Origin: Actinomortierella ambigua
Taxonomy: Eukaryota; Mortierellomycota; Mortierellomycetes; Mortierellales; Mortierellaceae
NCBI GenBank assembly: GCA_016098155.1
Contig: JAAAJB010000847.1
Coordinates: 1 to 10,821 of the forward strand
Direction of reading: 5' to 3'
DNA: 10,821 nucleotides
Shown: piece after piece, positions 1 through 7,440 of the stretch
How positions within the stretch are numbered: position 1 is the first letter of the stretch
How the letters are laid out: each line of letters opens with the position of its first letter
The notes under the pieces: model-generated
What the model saw: only the letters and a program-made list of their open reading frames with translations
The model's database searches: none
What the model was told of the DNA's origin: nothing
Made by a program: the position numbers and the translations under genes

Positions 1-3000
1 ATGTGTATGCACTCGGCGTGGTGATGTGGGAGATGGCGACCAACTGTACGCGGCCCTTCAAGGAGCAAGACAACGACGCCTTTGTCGCTCTAGCTGTCAG
101 CCATGGTGATCGTGAGATCTTTCCAGCCGACACTCCCGACGAGTATCGCTCGTGGGCCGAGCGATGCTGGAGCCAGGACCCTAAAGATCGGCCAGGCGCA
201 AGTGAGGTCACGCATATACATGTCGAGCCGACCGCAGAACATGACGATGGTGTAGGCACCCTTGATTTTAGCTTCGGCGAGTCCGATTCGGCGAATGGTC
301 AAGGAAAGCGCTGTGACAACCAAGCCGCCACAAACTCCGCCACTCATGGCGGCACCGCCGACCACTATCTTGGTCGGTTGCCATCGACAGATGGCGATGA
401 TGTGATGGCACACATGTGCGAGGCGGCGACGCAAGGAAGTGCCGAGGGACAGCTCTTTCTTGGATGGATCTACGATTATGGCCGCGGTGTCGACAAGAGT
501 GACAAGGACGCCTTTTGGTGGTATCGCCATGCGGCCGCGCAGGGGCTTGTAGTGGCCCAGCTCCATGTTGCCAAGATGTATCTCAACGGCCAAGGTGTCG
601 ACAGGAACAATGAGAAGGCAGCCAAATGGTATTTGCTGGCTGCTAAAGGAGGCAGTGCCGGGGCACAATATCAGATCGGTAGCATGTATGCGGGAGGTCG
701 TGGCACCAGGTGGGACCTTACGGAAGCGTTGAGGTGGTACCAAAGCGCGGCGGATCAAGGACATAGTGTCGCACAGTATGAGCTGTGGCAATGGTACTCT
801 CATGGTCGAGGTGTAGAACAAAACAGTGAGGAGGCACTCAAGTGGCTCGTCAAGGCAGCACAACAAAATAATTTGAAGGCGCAGCATACCCTCGGGGCGA
901 TGTTCTACAATGGAGACATGGTTGAGAAGAACGACAACCTGGCGGTGAGTTGTTTCACTGCCGCGGCCCGACGAGGCGATATCTCGTCACAAAAGCACCT
1001 TGGTTGGATGTGCTACCAAGGTCAAGGTATGGAGCACAGCGCTACCGGGGCAGTCAAGTGGTTCACCAAGGCAGCAGAGCAAGGGGATAAAGCAGCCCAA
1101 CTTGACCTTGGGTTTCTGTACATAGAAGGGCGAGGAGTTGAGCACAACGATGAGGAGACAATCGAGTGGTTCACCATAGCAACAGACCAAGGGATTCCGC
1201 CGGGGCGAAGGTATTTCGGTCTGGAGCCAGAGACGTCCCAGTGGTTCACCGAATTAGGGGGTCAAATCAAGGAAGATCAATTCGGCATTTTCTACACGTA
1301 CCCGACTCCGCTGGGGGAAAGATATCTTGGCCTGAAGCCTGAGACAGTCCGGTGGCTCACCAAAGCAGCAGAGCAAGGCATCAAGGTAGCTCAATTCTAC
1401 CTTGGTTGGATGTACCAGAATGGACAAGGTGTCGAGAAGAGCGATGCCATGGCCGTCGAATGGTACACCAAGGCCGCTGAGCAAGGTCACGGCCCATCAC
1501 AAAACCACCTTGGTGAGATGTACGAAAAAGGACACGGGGTTGACCGGAGCCTTACTGATGCGCTCAAGCTCTACACCAACGCAGCGAAGCAAGGGATCCA
1601 GGCGGCACAATTCAACCTCGGCTGTATGTTCAAAGAAGGATTGGGGGTTGAACACAGCAACGAAAAGGCGATCAAGTGGTTCACCACTGCAGCAGAACAA
1701 GGCTATGCCCCTGCACAAGACTACCTAGGGTGGATGTACCAGAATGGAGAAGGAGTCGAGCGAAGCATCGAATCTGCGGTGCAATGGTACACTGAGGCTG
1801 CTAGGCAAGGGCATGGCACAGCACAGTATAGTCTTGGACTGATGTTCCTGCAGGGGCAAGGAGTCGACCAGAACGATGTCGAAGCAGCCGAGTGGTTCAC
1901 GAAAGCAGCAGACCAAGGGATTCATGCAGCTCAATTTTACCTTGGTGGGATGTATGAAGAAGGACGAGGCGTTGAAAAGTGCTCTTCCGCGACGCGCAGT
2001 AGATACCGCCAGGCGGTAGAGTACGAAACTCCGCCTGGGTGTATAAGCCATAGGCAGACACGAGGACGTAGTCGCGATATTCAACTGAGCGATTTCGAAA
2101 TGGTGAAGTGGCTCACCAAGGCTGCGGAACAAGATCTTGAAAAAGCACAGTTCAGTCTTGGTGGCATGTACAAAGAAGGACGAGGAGTTGAGCAGAGCGA
2201 TGACGATGCAGCCAAGTGGTTCACCAAGGGAGCACAGTGGGGGGGTCTAATGGAGCTGTATTCGTCCTATGAGCGGGCTCAGTGGTTGATCTATGCAGCA
2301 GAACAGGGGAATATGGTGGCGCAGTACTACGTTGGCAGGATGTACGGACTCGGAAGAGAATTTATTCGAAGTGAAACAGAGGCGATCAAGTGGTACACCA
2401 TGGCGGCAGAGCAAGGTCATGTCAAGGCTCAAAGAGCCCTTGGTCTAATGTATAATGGATGGCAAGGTATCGAACGGAATAGCGTCTTGGCAGCCAAGTG
2501 GTTAGAGAAAGCAGCCGAGCAAGGGGATGCAGAAGCGCAAGCCCACCTTGGCTGGATGCATGCGAAAGGAAGAGGAGTTGAGCAGAGCGACACCGAGGCG
2601 GTCAAGTGGTTTACCAAAGCGGCGGAGCAAGATCACGTCGAGGCACAAACGTGCCTTGGTTTGATGTATGAGACAGGGCAAGGGGTCGAACAGAGCAGCG
2701 TCCAGGCGTTCAAGTGGTTCAGCAAAGCAGCAAAGCAAGGGGATATAGAGGCACTAGGCGTCGTTGGTTGGATGTACAAGAATGGAAGAGGGGTCGAACA
2801 AAGCGATACGGAGGCGATCAAATGTTTCACCAAGGCAGCTAAGTATGGTGGAGCTAGTGCACAAGCGACCCTGGCTTGGATGTATGATGAGGGACGTGGT
2901 GTCGAGCAGAATAGCGTGGAAGCAGCCACCTGGTTCACCAAGGCCGCTGAACAAGGGAATGCAGAGGCCCAGAGCCGTGCTGGATGGCTGTACGATGTAG

Positions 3001-3710
3001 GCAAAGGGGTTGACCAGAGCGATCGCTTGGCACTCCTGTGGTATGGTCGGGGCGCAGCCCAGCATGATCCGTATGCGCTGTTCAACCTCGCGTCGATGTA
3101 TGAGCTAGGTCTCGAAGTGGATCCTGATGGCGATGGGGCTCGTCGTTTGTTCCGCGAGGCTGCCAGTAACGGATGTCCGAATGCACACTTTCACATTGAA
3201 TGGCTGACTAGCCCCGAGTATCTTGACAGGAAAGCAATCACCAACCTCTCTGACACTGTCTTGTTGCATCGCCAAGGGGCCGACCAAGGATACGCAGCGG
3301 CCCAGTACAACCTCGGTCGTGTGTACGAGAGGGGTCGAGGAGTTGTGAAAAATGTCCAAGAGGCAGTTGTGTGGTTTAATAAGGCTGCTGAGCAAGGGCA
3401 CACCTATGCCGAGGACCGATTGGAGTTCCTTCTCAAGGGTGAGAAAAAAAGTCGAGCTCGTTTCTCACGCTTTTATGCCACGGCAATGGGTCTATCGGGA
3501 TCGTTCAACAATTTCAATTCAGAGGAAGCGTGTTCGCCGTCGGAAGTCATTTTCGCTGGGCATGATAAGGCTCCAGGGGAAGGGGAGAATCATCAAAGTC
3601 ATCTCGATGCAGCTGACAGTAACATCATGTCGAGGACATGCGTCCAGTTTTTAGACGATATAGCTGGTTCTTCAGAGGATCTGTATGAGGACGAGGAATG
3701 GTGGCCGTAA
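1..3710 (+). CDS. Protein kinase (C-terminal lobe)-Sel1 repeat protein, 5' partial
   Basis: The reading frame is open from the window edge to TAA at 3708-3710, giving at least 1235 residues; the true start is upstream. Residues 1-68 match the end of a kinase C-lobe: VYALGVVMWEMA (subdomain IX; the preceding Asp codon is cut by the edge) and CWSQDPKDRPGASEV (subdomain XI, the Cys-Trp...Arg-Pro form typical of TKL kinases). The catalytic loop and DFG lie outside, so activity cannot be judged. Residues 69-137 are a polar linker. Residues 138 to about 1146 are about 24 Sel1 repeats, alpha-alpha hairpins of about 36 residues that normally scaffold protein complexes. The last 90 residues are Ser/Asp/Glu-rich and end in EDEEWWP. 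No signal peptide or membrane segment is visible in this part. A signalling or scaffold role is inferred from the domain pairing; TKL-Sel1 fusions are known to be expanded in some Mucoromycota. The substrate is unknown. Confidence 0.9.
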   Translation, partial: VYALGVVMWEMATNCTRPFKEQDNDAFVALAVSHGDREIFPADTPDEYRSWAERCWSQDPKDRPGASEVTHIHVEPTAEHDDGVGTLDFSFGESDSANGQGKRCDNQAATNSATHGGTADHYLGRLPSTDGDDVMAHMCEAATQGSAEGQLFLGWIYDYGRGVDKSDKDAFWWYRHAAAQGLVVAQLHVAKMYLNGQGVDRNNEKAAKWYLLAAKGGSAGAQYQIGSMYAGGRGTRWDLTEALRWYQSAADQGHSVAQYELWQWYSHGRGVEQNSEEALKWLVKAAQQNNLKAQHTLGAMFYNGDMVEKNDNLAVSCFTAAARRGDISSQKHLGWMCYQGQGMEHSATGAVKWFTKAAEQGDKAAQLDLGFLYIEGRGVEHNDEETIEWFTIATDQGIPPGRRYFGLEPETSQWFTELGGQIKEDQFGIFYTYPTPLGERYLGLKPETVRWLTKAAEQGIKVAQFYLGWMYQNGQGVEKSDAMAVEWYTKAAEQGHGPSQNHLGEMYEKGHGVDRSLTDALKLYTNAAKQGIQAAQFNLGCMFKEGLGVEHSNEKAIKWFTTAAEQGYAPAQDYLGWMYQNGEGVERSIESAVQWYTEAARQGHGTAQYSLGLMFLQGQGVDQNDVEAAEWFTKAADQGIHAAQFYLGGMYEEGRGVEKCSSATRSRYRQAVEYETPPGCISHRQTRGRSRDIQLSDFEMVKWLTKAAEQDLEKAQFSLGGMYKEGRGVEQSDDDAAKWFTKGAQWGGLMELYSSYERAQWLIYAAEQGNMVAQYYVGRMYGLGREFIRSETEAIKWYTMAAEQGHVKAQRALGLMYNGWQGIERNSVLAAKWLEKAAEQGDAEAQAHLGWMHAKGRGVEQSDTEAVKWFTKAAEQDHVEAQTCLGLMYETGQGVEQSSVQAFKWFSKAAKQGDIEALGVVGWMYKNGRGVEQSDTEAIKCFTKAAKYGGASAQATLAWMYDEGRGVEQNSVEAATWFTKAAEQGNAEAQSRAGWLYDVGKGVDQSDRLALLWYGRGAAQHDPYALFNLASMYELGLEVDPDGDGARRLFREAASNGCPNAHFHIEWLTSPEYLDRKAITNLSDTVLLHRQGADQGYAAAQYNLGRVYERGRGVVKNVQEAVVWFNKAAEQGHTYAEDRLEFLLKGEKKSRARFSRFYATAMGLSGSFNNFNSEEACSPSEVIFAGHDKAPGEGENHQSHLDAADSNIMSRTCVQFLDDIAGSSEDLYEDEEWWP
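1206..1385 (+). repeat. Pair of truncated, duplicated half-units inside the Sel1 array
   Basis: Two related segments of about 22 residues, RRYFGLEPETSQWFTELGGQ (1206-1265, continuing to 1271) and ERYLGLKPETVRWLTKAAEQ (1317-1376, continuing to 1385), lie 45 nt apart. Each keeps the second helix of a Sel1 hairpin (E-T-x-x-W-x-T) but lacks the usual A-Q-x-x-L-G-x-M-Y first half. They are more like each other than like neighbouring units, so the segment probably arose by duplication of an already shortened unit. The frame stays open. Whether they still pack as superhelix turns cannot be told from sequence. Confidence 0.65.
1980..2087 (+). other. 36-codon non-Sel1 insertion within a Sel1 unit
   Basis: A Sel1 unit reads GVEK up to 1979 and resumes as SDFEMVKWLTKAAEQ from 2088, which is a normal unit if the piece between is removed. 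The intervening 108 nt encode exactly 36 residues that do not fit the Sel1 pattern and are rich in Arg, Ser and Cys. They contain a perfect 15-nt palindrome, TACCGCCAGGCGGTA, at 2004-2018. A GT at 1979-1980 and AG at 2088-2089 would define a 111-nt in-frame intron whose removal leaves GVEN-DFEMVKW. It may therefore be coding, an alternatively spliced intron, or the footprint of a small insertion. Confidence 0.55.
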
Positions 3711-3715
3711 ATAAA
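3710..3715 (+). promoter_or_regulatory. Candidate poly(A) signal of the kinase-Sel1 gene
   Basis: AATAAA overlaps the last base of the TAA stop codon and is followed by AT-rich sequence with a TTTTGTTGCATTT stretch. The position suits a compact fungal 3' end. The motif alone is weak evidence because A-rich sequence is common after stop codons. Confidence 0.4.
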
Positions 3716-4640
3716 TAATATCAAGTTTTGTTGCATTTATGACTAATCGTTCTCATTCGAGACCTTCTTCGCTGCCATCTGAGATTTTCTTCGCCAATAT
3801 ATTCATTCGCCAGATCACATAAAAAATTGGCTGATAGTGCTCCGTGCTAAGGATAGTGGTGGTAACATTGTCCGTGAAAACGTAGCTTTGAGCGACCCTC
3901 TACAATGTCCAACCAAGGCTCATTTGTGCCTTTGATGGATGGTGGGCCGGGGAGTCTTGTCGAGAAAACCTCCAACCCTACGGTTCCTGGAGGTTGATAA
4001 TGATTCTTAGTGATACTGCTCATTTTATTCCTTGTCCAACGCCAGTAGGTGCCTTCAGCTTTTCCATTCCCTGCGCATGAGAAACGTGGCATATCTGTGA
4101 GGCAGTAAATTATTGTTGTTCTTGTTGCCGTTCAAGGCACGTGGTTATGGGCATAAGCGCATGTAGTCGGCGAGCGTGTCGTGAGAGTTTGCTTATTTTG
4201 CCGCGGGCAACAAAGGCGATAGGAGGTCGAATAAGGCACAGAACCGCGCGCCACAGACTGTCGCGCCGTGTACATGTTGAGGCTCTTGGCAAAGCCAAGT
4301 CTTGCTTCTATGGTGGCCTACCAGCGCTCATACGATCTCTGGATGCGCAATTCACGCTTATAGAGTTGTAGTAATATAAATATTGAAATAAAAATCGCTA
4401 ACAAAGTGCTACAAACATGGCAGCAGACGAAATCGAGAGAGCGCAAGTGAGGCAAGGATTCATTTTTCTGTTGCATTTTCAGCAAGGATTCTGCGCCCTT
4501 GTTTCCTAATCTTTCTGGTAAAAGGTTGCGTCTTTTAGGAAAAACACATTGTTGTGCAGTTAAAAAATTTGCAACCGAATCTCTATATCACACAGCTTTG
4601 TTCACTTAAACGAACATAACCACTGTGCAGATAGATTCAT
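3716..4640. other. Gene-poor spacer, no supported gene
   Basis: These 925 bases lie between the kinase-Sel1 gene and its decayed relative. Reading frames are short: an 81-codon frame on the minus strand (3847-4092) and a 76-codon frame on the plus strand (4141-4371), neither resembling a family I know. Composition is uneven: 4140-4340 is richer in GC than its flanks, while 4370-4640 is AT-rich. I see no Sel1 motif in this stretch. It may hold remnants of an older gene or transposon that I cannot identify. Confidence 0.5.
3967..3995. repeat. Perfect short inverted repeat (hairpin)
   Basis: AACCTCCA at 3967-3974 is perfectly complementary to TGGAGGTT at 3988-3995, with a 13-nt loop that itself contains a partial AACC/GGTT pairing. 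No poly-T follows, and a bacterial-type terminator is not expected in this kind of genome. Its function is unknown and it could be chance. Confidence 0.45.
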
Positions 4641-5440
4641 GCAGTTGAACAGCACGACCATGAAGCAGTCAGGTGGTTATCATTAAAGGAGCACAGTTCA
4701 GTCTAGGCTGTATATTTGGGGAAAGGCAAGGAGCTAAACAGAGTAATGCCGAGGCGTACAAGTGGTTCACCAAGGCAGCAGGACAAAGGATCCAGCTGCG
4801 GAATATGGATCTCATGGTTCACCAAGATAGCAGAGCAAGGGATCAAGGATGCTCAATTACACTTGGCCAGATATATGGTATGACAATGGAGAACGTGTTG
4901 ATCAGAGCGACGCACAAGCAATGCAGTGGTACACCAAGACGGCTGAACAAGGTCCCGTCGAGGCACAAAGACCCATGACTTTATAAACGAGACAAGTAGA
5001 ATCACTAAGGTAACTGAACAAGAGGATATTGTGGTACAAACAGGCTTAGTTGGCTGTACGATCTAGGCAAAGGAGTTGGTAAGAGAGATCAATTTGCATT
5101 TCTGAGGTATGTTTGGGAGCGTGGCACAATGAGAACGTCGCTTGTTTCGCGAATTAACTGAGAAATGAGCGTTGAATGCTCACTTCCACATCCATTGGTT
5201 GGCTAGCCGTGAGTATCTTTGGAAAGCAAGTAAGCGCCTATGTCTCAGGTGCTCTCTCATTGTATCGCCCCCAAGGATGTGTAGCAGCGCAACACAGCCG
5301 TGGTCGGGTGTATGAGAAGGACCGAGGCGTTGCGATGAGTGTGGAGGAGGTAATCGTGTGGTACAGTAAGGTTGTTTCTCGAGGACACATAGATCCAGTG
5401 CTATGGACGGGAGCTTCTTCATCAACTCAAGAGATAAAGT
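4641..5440 (+). pseudogene. Decayed Sel1-repeat pseudogene, collinear with the upstream gene
   Basis: Sel1 motifs are recognisable in all three plus frames in turn: a VEQHDHEAVRW start near 4644, GAQFSLGCIFGERQG near 4681, WFTKIAEQGIKDAQ near 4814, YDNGERVDQSDAQAMQWYTK near 4880, LSWLYDLGKGV near 5048, HFHIHWLASREYL near 5182, and GRVYEKDRGV near 5302. The order matches the last units of the gene at 1-3710. For instance the DNA around 5052-5120 aligns with about 2983-3060, and 5277-5437 with about 3289-3450. Relative to that gene there are several frameshifts, stop codons (for example around 4980-5045 and 5158-5176), and deletions, including about 70 nt corresponding to parent positions 3063-3140. 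No kinase part is present. It looks like a partial tandem duplicate that lost function. Confidence 0.85.
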
Positions 5441-5587
5441 CGGATCCTTTGCATGCATCTGTACCTCATATCATATCCCATCTCTACAACCTAAACACAC
5501 AAGCAGTCTGCCGTGAATTGGCCTCTCATTCCAAACTCTCAAATCAACCTGTGAACAAAAAAAAAAGATTCAACATATCCTCATAGG

Positions 5588-5593
5588 TTTATT
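5588..5593 (-). promoter_or_regulatory. Candidate poly(A) signal of the RDEL protein gene
   Basis: TTTATT on the plus strand reads AATAAA on the minus strand, 8 to 13 nt after the stop codon of the minus-strand gene. Further downstream is a run of T residues on that strand (A10 on the plus strand near 5557-5566). The spacing is short but plausible for a fungal 3' untranslated region. Confidence 0.45.
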
Positions 5594-5600
5594 TCATGCC

Positions 5601-7178
5601 TCAAAGCTCGTCGCGCCCTTCCTCCTCGACAACGTTGGCCTTCTTGGCAGCATCGGCTACGACCTCAGGTGCCGGTTGGATGGGTTTCTCAGCGCCCTTA
5701 TTCTCTGTATCCTTCTTGGTGTTCACATCTTCCCCTGTCGCTTGGTCCGCATTCTTTGCTTGGTCGGCTGACGCTGCCTGACCGGCATCCTTCTTGGCCT
5801 CACCGGCTGCAGCCGCAGAATTGTCGGGGGAGGTCTTGTCCTGTGGGACGTTGAGCACCTTTTGGTCGCCAGCCTTGCTCGGGTCGCTGGCATTATCGGG
5901 CACGGCGGGCTGGGCATCCTTGGCTGCGGGAGGAGCATCCTTGGCGGCAGGAGGAGCATCCTTGGCAGCGGGAGGGGCATCCTTGGCGGCAGGAGGGGCA
6001 TCCTTGGCGGCAGGAGGAGCATCCTGTGAGGCGGGGTCAGCGGGGGCAGCGGGAGCCTCTTCTTGGTCAGAAAGGGTAGAGGTCTTTTCGTTTTCCTGCA
6101 TCTCTGGGCAGAAGACGTACTTGAGGGTGTCGCCGATGCTGTTGGCGGAGAGGACATCACTGCTAAAGGCGACAATGTTGCGCAGGATGGGCGCGTTCTC
6201 AGCGGAGAGCGAGTTGCCTTGTTCGCCGGCGCCCTTGGTGACGAGGACGAGGGCCGCCTGGTTGGCGAGGGATGTGACGACGGAGGCGGGGATACGACTG
6301 CCGAGGTCTTGCTTGATCAGGGCATAGACGTCGCGGGCGGAAAGGGCCAGCTCAGAGTCGGTGCTGACGGCAGCGAGACCGAGGTAGGTGATCAAGCGGA
6401 CGAGGTCGTCCTTGGGATCGAGACCAGCAAGGCGGGCAATGTTTTGCGCCATCTGGGCCTCGATAGCTAGCTTGCCGACGGCCTCGACGATATCTTTAAA
6501 GTCGAGGGAGTTGACGGTGGAATCCTTTGGGGCCGAGACCAAGAGGCCGCCAGCCAGGCCGTGGGTGAGCGAAGAGTAGTAGATGACTTGCTCAGCGCCC
6601 TTGATGTAGTCGTGGTTGGAGGTCTCACAAACGGGGCTCGGTGCCACAATGCCCTTGGCCTTCTTGAAGAAGTCGGCGGCCTTGACGAGGGAGGCGCCAA
6701 AAAAGTCCCAAATTCCGCTCGTGTTGGCGGCCTGTTTGCTGGCCTCGTGTTCTTTCTCAGTTACCTGTGGGATATTGAGAACAGCGCCGTAGATGGTATC
6801 AACGATGGCTGTGGCGCGATGGGCGTCGACATCGGTGAGGTCGGCCCATTTCTTAACACTTTCGTCGCCATTCTTCGCGACGGCGTCGAGACGGGCCTGT
6901 TCGAGGTTCGACCAGTCGTGTGCGCCCGGCTGGAAGAAGTTGACTGCGATGATAGAGATCAAGTTGTCGAGCTCCGGGATGCCGGAAATAGTGGCGTCCT
7001 TGACAACCTCTGGTGCGGGTGCTTTATCGATGCCTGTCGCTTGGATCTCTTGAATAAGGTGTGGCGCCACCTTGAGGATCGCCGGGTCTTGGATGAAGTT
7101 CTCCACAGCAACGTCTGCTGCGACGAATGTCGATGCGACCAGCAGCACTGCCAGCGAGAGTGTCAATAGGCGCTTCAT
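5601..7178 (-). CDS. Secretory-pathway EcsC-like protein with C-terminal RDEL
   Basis: This 525-residue intronless ORF starts at 7178 (A at -3). I chose this ATG because it begins a classical signal peptide: MKRLL, then a Leu/Val/Ala core to about residue 19, with likely cleavage after VAA (residue 21). Residues 22 to about 180 are helical and of unknown family. Residues about 196-356 resemble the EcsC family: a Gly-rich turn (THGLAGGLL), IARLAGLDPKDD followed by a helix, and a late ILRNIVAFSSDVLSANSIGD segment; this family call is tentative. The only cysteines are C184 and C357, which might pair. N-glycosylation sequons occur at N152 and N429. From about 362 the chain is low-complexity and Ala/Pro/Lys/Asp-rich, with five DAPPAAK repeats at 386-420. 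It ends EEEGRDEL; RDEL is a recognised variant of the KDEL/HDEL retrieval signal, so an ER-lumen location is likely. The molecular role is unknown. Confidence 0.88.
   Translation of the reverse strand: MKRLLTLSLAVLLVASTFVAADVAVENFIQDPAILKVAPHLIQEIQATGIDKAPAPEVVKDATISGIPELDNLISIIAVNFFQPGAHDWSNLEQARLDAVAKNGDESVKKWADLTDVDAHRATAIVDTIYGAVLNIPQVTEKEHEASKQAANTSGIWDFFGASLVKAADFFKKAKGIVAPSPVCETSNHDYIKGAEQVIYYSSLTHGLAGGLLVSAPKDSTVNSLDFKDIVEAVGKLAIEAQMAQNIARLAGLDPKDDLVRLITYLGLAAVSTDSELALSARDVYALIKQDLGSRIPASVVTSLANQAALVLVTKGAGEQGNSLSAENAPILRNIVAFSSDVLSANSIGDTLKYVFCPEMQENEKTSTLSDQEEAPAAPADPASQDAPPAAKDAPPAAKDAPPAAKDAPPAAKDAPPAAKDAQPAVPDNASDPSKAGDQKVLNVPQDKTSPDNSAAAAGEAKKDAGQAASADQAKNADQATGEDVNTKKDTENKGAEKPIQPAPEVVADAAKKANVVEEEGRDEL
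5898..6023 (-). repeat. 21-bp coding tandem repeat (DAPPAAK x5 plus one degenerate unit)
   Basis: Five units of 21 bp (5919-6023) each encode DAPPAAK with no amino-acid change, and a sixth (5898-5918) encodes DAQPAVP. The DNA copies differ only at a few synonymous positions (for instance GCG versus GCA and GGA versus GGG on the plus strand), so the array is recent or kept homogeneous. The unit keeps frame, so copy number could vary between strains without disrupting the protein. The peptide is likely an extended, disordered linker. Confidence 0.9.
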
Positions 7179-7440
7179 GATGATGTGCTGTAGTGGTTGT
7201 CTCTGTAAAGTGTCAAAATATGGTGGGAAGGAAAGTGAGTTCAAGGTGAGGAGAGAAGGAAAGAAGTAAAAAAGAAAAAGAGAGAACAGGGTCAGAAGAA
7301 AGAAAGGGATGATGAAAAGTAGAAGAGGAAGGATTCTCAAGGAGGTGCAAATCGAGTGCAGGCAATACATAGACCCCTTTTCGCTTCTTTTTTCGGTGCA
7401 TTCATAGTTTACTATGTGTCTGACAAGTGCGTTCTGCATG
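7179..7440 (-). promoter_or_regulatory. Pyrimidine-rich leader and proximal promoter of the RDEL protein gene
   Basis: On the minus strand the bases before the start codon are strongly C/T-rich (7215-7345), a common feature of fungal core promoters and 5' leaders. Upstream, 7374-7378 reads AGGGG on the minus strand, matching the core of the fungal stress-response element. A small inverted repeat CATAG-TTTA-CTATG lies at 7403-7416. These short motifs could be chance. The whole leader is in frame with the gene and free of stops back to 7439, so an N-terminally extended product cannot be formally excluded. Confidence 0.4.

Larger units (their letters stand above)
414..3436 (+). repeat. Sel1-like repeat array (about 24 units)
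   Basis: The translated units follow the Sel1 pattern A-Q-x-x-L-G-x-M-Y-x-x-G-x-G-V-(7x)-A-x-K-W-(Y/F)-T-K-A-A-E-Q-G, about 108 nt per unit. I counted roughly 24 units, some degenerate. Units in the middle and second half share long near-identical stretches at DNA level, such as AAGTGGTTCACCAAGGC and GAGTTGAGCAGAGCGA, which suggests growth by internal duplication. The regular 36-residue period is broken near 1190-1385, 1980-2087 and 2236-2310. Units 15 (GREF in place of G-x-G-V) and 22-23 (about 3060-3280) are the most diverged. Confidence 0.9.

Noticed and set aside
90..887. Long minus-strand frame opposite the kinase-Sel1 gene, with several smaller ones at 987-3403
   Set aside because: They are antisense shadows produced by the repeated codon pattern of the Sel1 array and show repeated artefact peptides with no family signature.
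3847..4092. 81-codon minus-strand frame in the spacer
   Set aside because: It is short, isolated, matches no family I know, and spans the hairpin. It is mentioned only as part of the spacer.
4141..4371. 76-codon plus-strand frame in the spacer
   Set aside because: It is Arg-rich without domain signature and has an overlapping frame on the other strand, so it is probably chance in a GC-richer patch.
5556..5567. A-rich run after the Sel1 pseudogene, considered as a retrocopy poly(A) tail
   Set aside because: Homology to the upstream gene ends more than 100 bases earlier, I saw no flanking target duplication, and the intact gene shows no confirmed intron here whose loss would prove retroposition.
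5794..6327. Plus-strand frame with repeated SLAAGGA peptide
   Set aside because: It is the antisense of the DAPPAAK repeats. The minus-strand frame has a start, signal peptide, RDEL end and poly(A) signal.
1..7178. Functional link between the Sel1 protein and the ER protein through the Sel1L/Hrd3 ER-degradation pathway
   Set aside because: Sel1 repeats occur in many unrelated scaffolds, this one is fused to a kinase, and adjacency in a eukaryotic genome is weak evidence of shared function.
7179..7439. Extending the RDEL protein to an ATG at 7439
   Set aside because: The extra 87 residues come from a pyrimidine-rich leader and would bury a textbook signal peptide. It is kept only as a low-interest finding.
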